Assembly: GCA_030686995.1 (NCBI GenBank)
Contig: CM060680.1
Coordinates: forward strand, 78,482,616-78,546,615
DNA length: 64,000 nucleotides
From: Artemisia argyi
Lineage: Eukaryota > Streptophyta > Magnoliopsida > Asterales > Asteraceae
Reading direction: 5' to 3'
A program made the translations under genes and the position numbers. The stretch's first letter is position 1; each line of letters begins with the position of its first letter. This document shows positions 1 to 9,891 of this stretch, in pieces. The notes under the pieces were generated by a model, which had not been told where the DNA came from, ran no database searches, and was given only the letters and a program-made list of their open reading frames with translations.

Positions 1-1690
1 TTCTTCTTGGTTGAGGTGTTTTAGACCTAGGATGTGAATTATTTGGTTTTCTAGGTGGTGGAGTTTTAGATCTTATTTTGGGTTTAGACAATCCTACTTC
101 GGTCTTTAAAGACGGTTTATAAAAATCTTTAACTTCTTCATCGTTGGCAAGATGTATTTTCTTATCATTAATAAGTATATATTTAGGATTAGATTTTAAA
201 GGTTTTTGTTTGTTGAGTTCACTTTCAAATTTTACATTTTTAATCTCGCTTGTTGAAGCCTCATTTGAATTAAATCCTAAGCCGGTTTTGTCTCCGGATG
301 TTCTTTGAATACTTATTATTTTACTAAGTGATTGACTACTATTTTCGAATTTGTCAAGTTTGTGAATTTCTTTCCTAAGTATTTCGTTTTCACCTTTAAG
401 CTCTTGACATGATTTACATTCTTCAAAAATTTCTTTACCTTTTTCTAGTTGATGTATTTTAATTTTTAGTTCAAGTACTTCACTTTCTAATTGATTGTTA
501 ATGTATTTTAGTGATTTGTTTTTGGCCATTACTAGTTGTCCTAATTTGCATAGTTTAATATATTCCTTATCTAGATCTTTTTCATCTAATGATATACTTT
601 CATCACTAAAATATTCGGTTTCGGAACGTACCTCATTTGGTGTATTCGCCATGAGACATTTTTCTTCCTTTGTCGTTTCATTCTCATCATCATCACTATC
701 ACTCCAAGCACCTCTAACAAATGCTCTTTGATTTTGATCTCTTGTCATCATTGGACATTTTCCAATAAGGTGATTTGGATCTCCACACTTGAAACACTTT
801 TTTTCAATCTTGCTGTTCTTGTCATCTTTACTCTTTTGAAATGTTTTCTTTTCATCATACGGTTGTCTTACGAATCTTCCTCGCCTTTTGAAGAATTTCT
901 TGAAATCTCTTACGGCCATGGCGTATTCTTCGTCATCACTTTCGGAAGATGAGCTATCTTCGATACTAGATTCCTTTCTAGCTTTCAAGGCGATTGACTT
1001 GCTTTGCTCTCGTTTTTCCTTGACCATTTCGGAGTCCTTTTTAATGATGACTTCGTAGACTTTTAGATTTCCAATTAATTCGTCAAGTTGCAAAGTTGAA
1101 AAATTCTTCGATTCTTCAATAGCCGTCACTTTAGCTCGCCATTTTGGATGAAGAGCCCTAAGAAACTTCCTAACAAAATTCTTACTAGAAAAATTCTCAT
1201 CAAGTGCTTTTAAACTTGTGATGATAGTGTTAAATCTAGCAAAAGCATTGTCAATTGATTCCTCTTCCGGAATCGTGAATTGCTCGTATTGTTGAACAAG
1301 TAGATCTATCTTATTATCTTTGACTTGACTATTACTTTGGTGAGTTATTAGTAAAGAGTTCCAAATTTCTTTTGTGGTTTCACACATAAAGATCCTTTCG
1401 TACTCTTTACGTGGTAGCGCATTATAAATAACCATTTTTGCTTCATTATTTTTAGCAAGTTTTCTTTTTAAATCATCATTTTGTTTTTCAAAAGGTACGA
1501 TTTCATCTTTCTTAGTTTCCGGGTTATTTTGAATAGGTAAAAAATCACCATTAGTAATAACATGCCAAAGATCTAGATCTTTTGACTTCACATAAGTTTC
1601 GAATCGATTTTTCCAATATAAAAATCCATCACTTTCAAATAGTGGTGGTCTTTGCATAGATTGCCCTTCTAAATATTTTTCAGATTCCAT
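1..1690 (-). CDS. gag: Sirevirus Gag, N-terminal part (truncated by window)
   Basis: The reading frame starts at the ATG ending at 1690 and stays open to base 1, so the C-terminus is missing. It is the near-identical partner of the 618-residue Gag at 7967-9823 and shows the same layout: an N-terminal DUF4219/UBN2-type capsid region, a CX2CX4HX4C zinc knuckle, then a predicted coiled coil. Gag forms the cytoplasmic virus-like particle that packages element RNA. The start lies 53 bases past the primer binding site (in the minus direction), as in the second copy. The few differences from the other copy are mostly transitions and I saw no stop codon. Confidence 0.85.
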   Translation of the reverse strand, partial: MESEKYLEGQSMQRPPLFESDGFLYWKNRFETYVKSKDLDLWHVITNGDFLPIQNNPETKKDEIVPFEKQNDDLKRKLAKNNEAKMVIYNALPRKEYERIFMCETTKEIWNSLLITHQSNSQVKDNKIDLLVQQYEQFTIPEEESIDNAFARFNTIITSLKALDENFSSKNFVRKFLRALHPKWRAKVTAIEESKNFSTLQLDELIGNLKVYEVIIKKDSEMVKEKREQSKSIALKARKESSIEDSSSSESDDEEYAMAVRDFKKFFKRRGRFVRQPYDEKKTFQKSKDDKNSKIEKKCFKCGDPNHLIGKCPMMTRDQNQRAFVRGAWSDSDDDENETTKEEKCLMANTPNEVRSETEYFSDESISLDEKDLDKEYIKLCKLGQLVMAKNKSLKYINNQLESEVLELKIKIHQLEKGKEIFEECKSCQELKGENEILRKEIHKLDKFENSSQSLSKIISIQRTSGDKTGLGFNSNEASTSEIKNVKFESELNKQKPLKSNPKYILINDKKIHLANDEEVKDFYKPSLKTEVGLSKPKIRSKTPPPRKPNNSHPRSKTPQPRR

Positions 1691-1742
1691 AGATTGTTAC
1701 AAGTTTTAAAATACAATATATTTTAAAGATCTTGCTAGACGT

Positions 1743-1756
1743 GGCTCCTGATACCA
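1743..1756 (-). other. Primer binding site, initiator tRNA-Met type (S1)
   Basis: On the minus strand the sequence two bases after the LTR end reads TGGTATCAGGAGCC. It matches the usual plant PBS complementary to the 3' end of tRNA-iMet (TGGTATCAGAGC) except for one inserted G. This is where minus-strand cDNA synthesis would be primed. Confidence 0.8.
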
Positions 1757-2550
1757 ATTGTGGAAAACTAGAAGGGGGGGGGGGTTGAATAGTTTTATGT
1801 CCTTTTAAATTTATTTCCAAAATATTTTGTTGGTTATAAAAACTTTCGATTCGATCTTAAATGAATTCAAGCAACAACCAATATAAGCAATTCAAAACTA
1901 ATATTGAAAGTATTGAAATATAATGAAGAAAAGATAGAGTTAGAAAGATCAAACCACAACACGCGAATTTATAGTGGTTCGGCTACAAGGACACCTTCCT
2001 TGCCCTACTCCACTCCCCGAGTACCACACTCGAGAGTTTTCTTCACTATGTCAACAAACTCCTTATGGTGGAGAAACCTTACACACCTTGGCTTACACAA
2101 GTTAACGACACTAAGCTAAATGTCGAGTTCTAATCGTAGCTAGAACCAATCTCACACCAAATATCACACCACGTGATCTTCACACCTTCTTCAAGATTTC
2201 ACACCGTCTTCACACCTTATCAATCTTCACACCTTCTTCTATGCACAACTAAGTCACTACTACTAAACTAGTTTACAACACACCAAGATTATACAATCAA
2301 CAAATATTCACAACACCTTAACAATTAGCTATCACTAGTACTATATGAAACTAGCAATACACAACACCACTACAATAAGATGGATGTAGAGAAGTGTTCT
2401 TCTTCTTGCACTTGAATGGATGAAGCTTTGGATCACTTGGAAACAAAGACTTATGAAATATATGATCAAAGGATTTTAGATCTAGAGAAGAGGATTGGAT
2501 CAGAAAGTTTATAGTGCAAAAAGGTAAGGAAAATGTGCAAAATGATCCAG

Positions 2551-2560
2551 TATTTAAAGG
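2551..2560 (-). promoter_or_regulatory. LTR TATA box (S1)
   Basis: The minus strand reads GGCCCTTTAAATACTGG here, a good TATA match, about 15-20 bases downstream of the palindrome cluster. The matching position in S3 has TTATAAATACC in the same place relative to its palindromes, which supports this as the U3 promoter. Confidence 0.6.
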
Positions 2561-2573
2561 GCCAGATTTTACT

Positions 2574-2668
2574 GTTCGGGAGCGTGCCGGTCCCCTTAAT
2601 TATAGGCCGGTCCCCTTAATGATTAAGGGGGCCGCCTAGTAAAATTAAGGGGGCCGCCCTCCTGAACG
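2574..2668. promoter_or_regulatory. GC-rich palindrome cluster in LTR
   Basis: Two direct copies of GCCGGTCCCCTTAAT (2586-2600 and 2606-2620) are followed by two inverted copies ATTAAGGGGGCCGCC (2622-2636 and 2644-2658). The whole is bracketed by an outer inverted repeat, GTTCGGGAG against CTCCTGAAC. The unit could fold into a long hairpin or cruciform. It lies immediately upstream of the TATA box on the element strand. Clusters of palindromes in LTR promoters are reported for grass Sireviruses, but the motif differs. Confidence 0.85.
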
Positions 2669-3019
2669 TTTGAAAAGATTCTCTGGATAAAATTTGCCCT
2701 TTCTGGTTGGAAATTTGAAATCATATTTTTGTGGTTTAATAAAGCTTTACCAAAAATGATTTACAAATATATATATAAAATGTTAAAATCATTTTATATA
2801 ATGTTATGTATTAATATGAAATTTCCTTTGATCATGTAATGCATAAGTTACTAAGTTTATGCATACCTTAAGTGATATAAGATGTAGAGGTAAATATTTG
2901 TCACCAAATACTTGTTTATGTCTTATTCTTGACTTAATTTGATTTAAGTTTTGTAATTATCAAAACATAGGTTTATTGAGAAATATTAATAACATTCACA
3001 AACATTATTTATATCAACA

Positions 3020-3210
3020 ATCTCCCCCTTTTTGATGATTACAAAACTTAAACTCATTAACTCAAAAATTAATTTTTAAACAAGTATTTTAGTGAGTTTA
3101 TATGTACTTCTCCCCCTTTTTGTTACATCAAAAAGGTTAAGCCGACAAGTTTTCATTCGTGAAAATTTTGACGGGTAGAAACTCCCCCTTGATGTGTACT
3201 CCCCCTCGTT
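3020..3210 (-). other. Polypurine tract and extra PPT-like copies (S2)
   Basis: Directly abutting the 3' LTR is the minus-strand tract AAAAAGGGGGAGAT (3020-3033), the plus-strand primer site. Further purine runs of the form AAAAGGGGGAG occur at 3110-3120, 3182-3190 and 3200-3207. Multiple PPT copies ahead of the 3' LTR are a published hallmark of Sireviruses. About 290 further bases up to ORF3 show no other feature. Confidence 0.85.
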
Positions 3211-3496
3211 TGGGGGCACCAAGAGAACGAGCTATGGAATGCTTGCAAAACAAAAATATTAGAAGCACAAGTATAGACATGCACACAAATAAGGAAAGAA
3301 AGAAGCATTCATATTAGAACAATTGTTGTGTCAAGACACAACAATGCAAGTACAAGTAAAGAAAAGTACAAGATATTAGCAATTACATAAGCTAATAACA
3401 ATAGAAATACATCATCATGCAAAGGGTACATAGACTTCATAGAGCTTGCAAGCAAAATGGAGGGTAAAGGCTTTATTTATTAAGCATGTCATATGC

Positions 3497-4096
3497 TTAA
3501 TTTGGAGAGCATGATGGTGATGGTGGAGTAATGGGTGAGAATTGTGGTGGAGGGATTATTGGAGAGGATGGTTGAGTTGGTGGTGGTGGTGGGTGGGTAA
3601 GCAAATGTTCAATATATGAAAACATATATTGAATTTCATCTCTAAGGCCAAAGATGACCGTGCGGTTATGGATGCAACAAAGACAAGAATCACCATGTGA
3701 TTCAAGCATCCTCCAAGGTATGGGATTGGTAAAAAATGGTGGTGAAATTTGTGGTGATGAGAGATGAGCATCAAGTGGTGTTGTTGGTGAAAGTGAGATG
3801 GTAAGATGAGTAGACATGGGTTCTTGTGTAGGAGGTGGTGATGATACTTGTGGTGACAAGTGTAAGTTGATGTAGTCATTGATTGATGAGGTTGAGGGTA
3901 TGGATGATGAAGAAGTTCCATGAGTGGAAGGTGTTTTAGATGGTGCATTGGGTGCACTTGGGGATGAGCATTTGGGTGGAGGTGATGGTGTTTTGTTGTC
4001 TTCATTTGTTAAGTCAATGAAGAGTTGTTTTGGTGGGATGACCACAAGTTTTTGTTTCTTGGAGGTTTTGGAGTTTGAGGTACTTGGAGGAGTCAT
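3497..4096 (-). CDS. Sirevirus ORF3, CxCC-domain protein of unknown function
   Basis: A 199-residue ORF lies between ORF2 and the polypurine tracts. It has a basic N-terminus with a KKQK cluster, a long Pro/Ser/His-rich middle, and a compact C-terminal block around residues 125-165. That block contains a CLCC motif, then FGLRDEIQYMF and a short amphipathic helix, and ends in another proline-rich tail. The block is clearly shared with ORF3 of S3 (61538-62461), which has two versions of it, so the ORF is conserved between two elements of the family. I do not recognise a function. Its position corresponds to the env-like ORF of some Sireviruses, but there is no transmembrane segment. A TATA box sits about 45 bases upstream. 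Confidence 0.7.
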   Translation of the reverse strand: MTPPSTSNSKTSKKQKLVVIPPKQLFIDLTNEDNKTPSPPPKCSSPSAPNAPSKTPSTHGTSSSSIPSTSSINDYINLHLSPQVSSPPPTQEPMSTHLTISLSPTTPLDAHLSSPQISPPFFTNPIPWRMLESHGDSCLCCIHNRTVIFGLRDEIQYMFSYIEHLLTHPPPPPTQPSSPIIPPPQFSPITPPSPSCSPN

Positions 4097-4140
4097 GATG
4101 ATATGATGAATGATGAGATGAAGAATGGTGATAATGGAGG

Positions 4141-4150
4141 GAATTTATAG
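4141..4150 (-). promoter_or_regulatory. TATA box of putative ORF3 internal promoter
   Basis: The minus strand reads CATACTATAAATTCCC about 45-55 bases before the ORF3 ATG, followed by a C/T-rich stretch typical of plant 5' leaders. A palindrome cluster of the LTR-promoter type lies about 140 bases farther upstream (4287-4372). The arrangement copies the LTR promoter, so I infer an internal promoter. Confidence 0.5.
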
Positions 4151-4286
4151 TATGGAAGTGGATAATTTAGGTAAATGTTTGAAATGGTGGAAAGAGATTC
4201 TAAAATCAGTTGGGTCAAAATGGGAAATGGTAGCTGAAACTAGAGAAAGGATTCACAAGATGCAAAAGAATACAGTAAACCCAGTT

Positions 4287-4372
4287 CCAGATGGCCGGTC
4301 CCCTTAATTGTATGCCGGCCCCCTTTATCATTAAGGGGACCGCCTAGGGAATTAAGGGGGCCGCCCATCTGG
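4287..4372. promoter_or_regulatory. Internal palindrome cluster upstream of ORF3
   Basis: The order is direct, direct, inverted, inverted: two GCCGG(T/C)CCCCTT(T)A arms, then two ATTAAGGGG(G)(A/C)CCGCC arms. An outer inverted repeat CCAGATGG / CCATCTGG flanks them. The unit is the same type as in the LTRs but lies in the internal region, between ORF2 and ORF3. Confidence 0.8.
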
Positions 4373-4714
4373 TGTTTTCCCAGACGACCAGAAACCCAAA
4401 ATTTGCAGAATTTGGCCATTTTTCAAGTGTGTTTTTCCAGCAAGCTCTATTAGGAGTACATACTTTAGGAATGATGATATATAAACATATATATATAATT
4501 AAATTTTGCATGCAAATAAACATATTATAATCCATATTGAAAAGAAGCATGGCATAACATTAATATAGAAGCATGATAATAATTAAAGTCTAAACATCAT
4601 TCCAAATAACATAAGAAATTAACACAAGTATTTCCGAATAAATCGGGCAAATAGCAAACCATACAAATGTCTAAAAGAAACAAGTAATAACAAATAACAA
4701 CACGTCAATATCTT
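4373..4714. other. Spacer between ORF2 and the ORF3 promoter
   Basis: AT-rich noncoding sequence of about 340 bases. It includes a short ATATAT run near 4486-4496. I see no ORF or motif of note. Confidence 0.6.
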
Positions 4715-5883
4715 CTACTTCTTTTTCTTTCCAAGCATCTTCCTAAACATTTTCCCAATGGATTTGAATCCCCCTCGAAGTTCTTCATGCATTTGTTGTT
4801 GACGATTGATGATAGACGTTTGACGAGTGAATAGAAGCTCATCGGTACGTTCATGAGGAAGAGGAATTTGATATTCGGTATCATCAAGATCGGAAAGATC
4901 TTCCACAAAGGTCGTGGGGGATGGAGTACTAACACGTGAGGTGTCTTCCTCCTCATCATCATCGTCATCACGATGAGATGTAGAACCATGACCCCTAGAG
5001 TACAAAGGAACACGAGATTTTCCTTTGTCACTACGAGGACGGCGAGTACGAACACGAGTAAGTTGGTTCAAAGTAGGAAGGATATGAACGTAGTAGTCTC
5101 TTTGAAGATGGGGGTAATGTTCCATCACATAACGGTAAAGTCGTGTGAGAAACATTCCGTAAGGAAGATTGGCATTTGTGGTGTTTTTGGCGGACATGAT
5201 TCGATGAATAAAAAGATAAGCCAAGTTGTATTGCTCTTCAGCAATAACACAATAAAGCATGTGGGCAATGCTCGCCGTGACATGATCACGGTGACCACCA
5301 GTACCAAACGCATTCTCTCGAGGAGGATTTGATTGGCATGAATATCGACATTCCTCGACTTGATTACTCGACTAGTCGTACGACGTTCTAGTTCAAGCGT
5401 TCGACGAATGTCTTCAGGACTAGGAATCTCAGAATAGTAGGGGCCATCCTGAGGACGATTTATTTCAAGAGTGGAAAGATCCCATTCATTTGAGAAAACG
5501 GCTTGGCCGTTGAATGGGATTCTAAGAATTTGCCCAAATTGAGCAAGAGAAAGAGTGATCAATTGATTTTGAATCATGAAGGAAATGAGGAGATGACCAT
5601 AGGGATCGGTTTGCACCGTCACTTGGCTATAGAAGTCGAGGATAAAACGGGGAATGATAGGTTCGTTGATTTGGAAAAGACATTCAAAACGAATATTGGT
5701 GAACATTCGTTCGGTTTGATCATTTTCATAGAAAGATGGATCGACAATTCGTCCTTCGTGAATGTTTCTATTTTCAATGGGACGATAGAAACATGCAACT
5801 GAAGGAGACATGCCGGGAGTAGAAGAGACATTTGGAATGTATTGTTTGGTTTTGGATACATCACCAACCGTGGTCTTAGGCAT
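4715..5883 (-). pseudogene. Sirevirus ORF2, Asteraceae retroelement protein (frameshifted)
   Basis: Two overlapping minus-strand frames form one protein. The first (ATG ending at 5883) begins MPKTTVGDVSK and contains motifs such as CFYRPIEN, HEGRIVDPSFYE, PRFILDFYSQV and QNQLITLSLAQFGQILRIPF. The second (to 4715) continues with GTGGHRDHV, HMLYC, YNLAYLFIHRI, NLPYGMFLTRLYRYVMEHYP, an acidic run DDDDDEEEDTSR and a basic GKKKK end. The switch is near 5320 and seems to combine a small deletion with a frameshift. From memory this family is widespread in Asteraceae assemblies as a transposon-associated protein of unknown function. It is not Gag, protease, integrase or RT. A splice-acceptor-like sequence directly precedes the start. 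Confidence 0.7.
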
Positions 5884-5889
5884 TTTCAC

Positions 5890-6272
5890 CTAAACAATAT
5901 AACAAAAAAAAAATTAATATAAGAACAACTATCATGCATATGTTATATATTAATATAATTATATGCACTATATGTGGAACGAAATTCTACTTCGACACAA
6001 AAAAAAAATTATTCAATGAAGTAGTTTCATGATGTTCCTTTTATTTTTATTTTAAACTCGTTTAGAATATATAATATCGAAGAGTATGATATCATAATTC
6101 ATTTCGAAATAAGGCTAGATATATATTAGATTATATATCTTCCATTTCGTAAGAGTTTGACGCAACATAAGCTTGTTAAAAAAAATTGAAATGCGAATTT
6201 TAGTTTTCAAAATTATCATTTTAAAGATAAACCAAACGCTCCCTTAACTAGACAACAATATCCTAAAAATAT

Positions 6273-6358
<86 letters not shown>

Positions 6359-6835
6359 ATTATATATCTTGATGACCTCTATTGATTCTAGTATTATTAA
6401 CAAAACTTATAAGCTAGTTATAGGTTTCAAATAACTTCATATAGTTATGGTTTGTTCATGAACCAAACGCCCATGTTGTCTTCATGAACCCTTTAATCAA
6501 CAATTTGAAAAGTATGTTTTGATTGTTTAGAACGTTAAAACAACGTAATGTAGTAAATTTTAAATGGTTTTTAAGAGTTATATCAACAATGTGACTTATG
6601 AAAAATAAAATTCGACTACGGTTTATGGGCGATTAATGATTTTGACAAGATGATATGTTATACTAATTTTAAGTTGCAAAACATCATCCTAATCCTATTG
6701 GGAGCATTTGGTAGTTCAATTTCTAGCTTCAATTACTCTTAAAATTGAATTAAAATGAATTTTAATAAAATGCATGATCATTGATTAGACACCAAATCGA
6801 GTGAAATGTGATGAAATGCATGTTGGAAAACTTAC
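5890..6835 (-). other. Candidate leader intron 5' of ORF2
   Basis: On the minus strand a good acceptor (T-rich tract, then TTGTTTAG) ends at 5890, six bases before the ORF2 ATG. A donor-like TTTTGTAAGTTTTCC starts near 6835. The stretch between is AT-rich, lacks ORFs, and holds a long (AT)n run at about 6274-6356. The intron would remove this microsatellite and bring a leader starting near the 7026-7100 palindromes next to ORF2. This is inference from splice-site motifs only. Confidence 0.35.
6274..6356. repeat. (AT)n microsatellite
   Basis: An uninterrupted AT dinucleotide run of about 80 bases in the noncoding region upstream of ORF2. Its length may be affected by sequencing or assembly slippage. 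Confidence 0.9.
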
Positions 6836-7025
6836 AAAAGATGTTGTTATATGTTTGGTTGATGTTTGCCCCTTGCGAAATAACCTCGAATTGGTGATAT
6901 GATGGAGGATTTTGAATTTTTTGGGTATTTTGGTTCGTACTCAGTAGCAGTGGGGAAGAACAAATGAGTGAATGGAGTGTTTGGGACTAGAATTAAGAAG
7001 GAAAAACGGATTTGGAACTCTCAGA
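6836..7025. other. Putative ORF2 promoter/leader region
   Basis: About 190 noncoding bases between the candidate donor and the palindrome cluster. There is no clear TATA box. If ORF2 has its own promoter, transcription would start here on the minus strand. Confidence 0.25.
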
Positions 7026-7100
7026 TGGCCGGCCCCCTTAAACATTAAGGGGACCGCCCTCGATAACAAGCCGGTCCCCTTAATCATTAAGAGGGCCGCC
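7026..7100. promoter_or_regulatory. Internal palindrome cluster upstream of ORF2
   Basis: The arms GGCCGGCCCCCTTAA, ATTAAGGGGACCGCC, GCCGGTCCCCTTAAT and ATTAAGAGGGCCGCC alternate direct and inverted, giving two adjacent hairpins. It is the same repeat family as in the LTRs, here between gag and ORF2. Confidence 0.8.
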
Positions 7101-7645
7101 TTTGAAATTTTCCAAATTTCGCGGAATTCGTTTCTGGAACAAAAATATTTATACGTATATACTTAGATTTATAATATATCAAAAATACGTAAACGTCTAT
7201 TGGTACGATGATAAGATACTTAACAACTTTTAATTACCGTTTCGATAATTAAAGTATACCTTTGACAATTTTTGGATAAAATGATCAAAGTGTTAAGTTG
7301 ATGAAGGGTTTGAGGTGAGTTCGGGAATAAGTGTATATATATATATATTGTTTATATATATAGGTATAAGTGTGTTTGAAAGATGGGTTGATGAGTGAGA
7401 TTAGAAGGATAGTAACGGAGATAGGATATACTTGGCGAGAGGAGTTTGTTTCATCCATAGTGTTCACGTGCGAAGGCGTTCTTGCATTATAAAAGTCCAC
7501 TTGACTCATATCCCTTCATCATCATGAGTCTCCTAAAAGAGGACTTACTAGAATAACGTGAGAGGGGGAAAGAAAGGGTTCGATAAAGAACGATTTCTTG
7601 GAGTTCTAGAAAGTTAACAAATGACGTATCTTGGTTATGTGTAAG

Positions 7646-7718
<73 letters not shown>

Positions 7719-7966
7719 CGTATAATAGCATATATATGTATATATATAAGTATATATGTGATTCTAACAAATAGAAGACAATGACAAATTATATCTAAAT
7801 AATAGACGAAATCAAACAATGCATATTTATCTAAGCATGGCAATGAGTTGTGAAAGAATGGCGTACCCGGTGGTCTTCAAAAGAAGTCTTCAACATCATC
7901 AAGATGAAATATAGACTTTGAAAAAGTCTATGTTGAGAGAAAAACCAAGATTGCCTCAAAGTTCGT
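7101..7966. other. Spacer between gag and the internal palindromes
   Basis: Noncoding, AT-rich, with a long (AT)n run at 7648-7717 and shorter TATATA runs at about 7335-7363 and 7730-7756. Open frames across the microsatellite are low-complexity and not genes. This is where protease, integrase, RT and RNase H should lie in an autonomous Sirevirus; none is detectable. Confidence 0.7.
7648..7717. repeat. (AT)n microsatellite
   Basis: AT dinucleotide run of about 70 bases downstream of gag. Confidence 0.9.
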
Positions 7967-9823
7967 CTAGCCATTTGATCTCCATTGTCCTTTTGGTCCA
8001 AAGTTATTTGGTCCAAACATGTTTAACATTTGACTCGGGTGCATGAAAGGTGGTAGAATTCCCCAAGGATTACAGCTTTGTTGGTAGTTCCACATTTGAT
8101 TACTATTGTTATTATAGTTTTGTCTATTTTGATTTCTTCTTGGTTGAGGTGTTTTAGACCTAGGATGTGAATTATTTGGTTTTCTAGGTGGTGGAGTTTT
8201 AGATCTTATTTTGGGTTTAGACGATCCTACTTCGGTCTTTAAAGACGGTTTATAAAAATCTTTAACTTCTTCATCGTTGGCAAGATGTATTTTCTTATCA
8301 TTAATAAGTATATACTTAGGATTAGATTTTAAAGGTTTTTGTTTGTTGAGTTCACTTTCAAATTTTACATTTTTAATCTCACTTGTTGAAGCCTCATTTG
8401 AATTAAATCCTAAGCCGGTTTTGTCTCCGGATGTTCTTTGAATACTTATTATTTTACTAAGTGATTGACTACTATTTTCGAATTTGTCAAGTTTGTGAAT
8501 TTCTTTCCTAAGTATTTCGTTTTCACCTTTAAGCTCTTGACATGATTTACATTCTTCAAAAATTTCTTTACCTTTTTCTAGTTGATGTATTTTAATTTTT
8601 AGTTCAAGTACTTCACTTTCTAATTGATTGTTAATGTATTTTAGTGATTTGTTTTTGGCCATTACTAGTTGTCCTAATTTGCATAGTTTAATATATTCCT
8701 TATCTAGATCTTTTTCATCTAATGATATACTTTCATCACTAAAATATTCGGTTTTGGAACGTACCTCATTTGGTGTATTCGCCATGAGACATTTTTCTTC
8801 CTTTGTCGTTTCATTCTCATCATCATCACTATCACTCCAAGCACCTCTAACAAATGCTCTTTGATTTTGATCTCTTGTCATCATTGGACATTTTCCAATA
8901 AGGTGATTTGGATCTCCACACTTGAAACACTTTCTTTCAATCTTGCTGTTCTTGTCATCTTTACTCTTTTGAAATGTTTTCTTTTCATCATACGGTTGTC
9001 TTACGAATCTTCCTCGCCTTTTGAAGAATTTCTTGAAATCTCTTACGGCCATGGCGTATTCTTCGTCATCACTTTCGGAAGATGAGCTATCTTCGATACT
9101 AGATTCCTTTCTAGCTTTCAAGGCGATTGACTTGCTTTGCTCTCGTTTTTCCTTGACCATTTCGGAGTCCTTTTTAATGATGACTTCGTAGACTTTTAGA
9201 TTTCCAATTAATTCGTCAAGTTGCAAAGTTGAAAAATTCTTCGATTCTTCAATAGCCGTCACTTTAGCTCGCCATTTTGGATGAAGAGCCCTAAGAAACT
9301 TCCTAACAAAATTCTTACTAGAAAAATTCTCATCAAGTGCTTTTAAACTTGTGATGATAGTGTTAAATCTAACAAAAGCATTATCAATTGATTCCTCTTC
9401 CGGAATCGTGAATTGCTCGTATTGTTGAACAAGTAGATCTATCTTATTATCTTTGACTTGACTATTACCTTGGTGAGTTATTAGTAAAGAGTTCCAAATT
9501 TCTTTTGCGGTTTCACACATAAAGATCCTTTCGTACTCTTTACGTGGTAGCGCATTATAAATAACCATTTTTGCTTCATTATTTTTAGCAAGTTTTCTTT
9601 TTAAATCATCATTTTGTTTTTCAAAAGGTACGATTTCATCTTTCTTAGTTTCCGGGTTATTTTGAATAGGTAAAAAATCACCATTAGTAATAACATGCCA
9701 AAGATCTAGATCTTTTGACTTCACATAAGTTTCGAATCGATTTTTCCAATATAAAAATCCATCACTTTCAAATAGTGGTGGTCTTTGCATAGATTGCCCT
9801 TCTAAATATTTTTCAGATTCCAT
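7967..9823 (-). CDS. gag: Sirevirus Gag polyprotein
   Basis: An intact 618-residue ORF. Residues about 10-215 form the DUF4219/UBN2-type capsid region of Copia Gag, with motifs such as [26 protein letters not shown] and LRALHPKW. An acidic [10 protein letters not shown] stretch follows, then one zinc knuckle C299-C302-H307-C312. A Leu/Lys/Glu-rich coiled coil spans about 370-450 and a basic, Pro/Asn-rich tail ends the protein. Long Gags with an extra C-terminal extension are typical of Sireviruses, some of which bind LC8 dynein light chain. The protein assembles the particle and binds RNA. The ATG lies 53 bases after the PBS. A second copy lies at 1-1690. Confidence 0.9.
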   Translation of the reverse strand: MESEKYLEGQSMQRPPLFESDGFLYWKNRFETYVKSKDLDLWHVITNGDFLPIQNNPETKKDEIVPFEKQNDDLKRKLAKNNEAKMVIYNALPRKEYERIFMCETAKEIWNSLLITHQGNSQVKDNKIDLLVQQYEQFTIPEEESIDNAFVRFNTIITSLKALDENFSSKNFVRKFLRALHPKWRAKVTAIEESKNFSTLQLDELIGNLKVYEVIIKKDSEMVKEKREQSKSIALKARKESSIEDSSSSESDDEEYAMAVRDFKKFFKRRGRFVRQPYDEKKTFQKSKDDKNSKIERKCFKCGDPNHLIGKCPMMTRDQNQRAFVRGAWSDSDDDENETTKEEKCLMANTPNEVRSKTEYFSDESISLDEKDLDKEYIKLCKLGQLVMAKNKSLKYINNQLESEVLELKIKIHQLEKGKEIFEECKSCQELKGENEILRKEIHKLDKFENSSQSLSKIISIQRTSGDKTGLGFNSNEASTSEIKNVKFESELNKQKPLKSNPKYILINDKKIHLANDEEVKDFYKPSLKTEVGSSKPKIRSKTPPPRKPNNSHPRSKTPQPRRNQNRQNYNNNSNQMWNYQQSCNPWGILPPFMHPSQMLNMFGPNNFGPKGQWRSNG

Positions 9824-9875
9824 AGATCGTTACAAGTTTTAAAATACAATATATTTTAAAGATCTTGCTAGACGT

Positions 9876-9889
9876 GGCTCCTGATACCA
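9876..9889 (-). other. Primer binding site, tRNA-iMet type (S2)
   Basis: Minus-strand TGGTATCAGGAGCC, two bases inside the 5' LTR end, identical to the S1 site. Confidence 0.8.
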
Positions 9890-9891
9890 AT

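Larger units (their letters stand above)
1..1758 (-). mobile_element. Sirevirus S1, partial internal region (tandem copy)
   Basis: This is the 5' internal part of a minus-strand Copia/Sirevirus element cut by the window edge. It lies immediately downstream of the LTR at 1759-3019 and holds a primer binding site and gag. The stretch 1-3019 matches 8134-11169 at a nearly constant offset of 8133 bases, with only about ten single-base differences seen by eye in gag. The same LTR also has a polypurine tract on its other side, so it serves S1 as 5' LTR and S2 as 3' LTR. Such a shared LTR is expected from unequal recombination between copies. The far end of S1 is outside the window. Confidence 0.85.
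1759..3019 (-). repeat. LTR shared by S2 (3' LTR) and S1 (5' LTR)
   Basis: On the minus strand this 1261-bp LTR begins TGTTGATATAAATAATG and ends TTTTCCACA, the canonical TG...CA termini. It pairs with the 1278-bp LTR at 9892-11169. The main visible length difference is about 20 bp missing here around 2183, in a region of TTCACACC-type repeats. It contains a GC-rich palindrome cluster, a TATA box and a poly-G run just inside its 3' end (about 1774-1783 on the plus strand). A PPT abuts one side and a PBS the other. Confidence 0.92.

Noticed and set aside
495..952. Plus-strand frames over gag, repeated at 8628-9085
   Set aside because: Antisense shadows of the minus-strand gag.
7487..7843. 118-codon minus-strand frame after gag
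   Set aside because: It translates an (AT)n microsatellite as a Tyr-Ile run; not coding.
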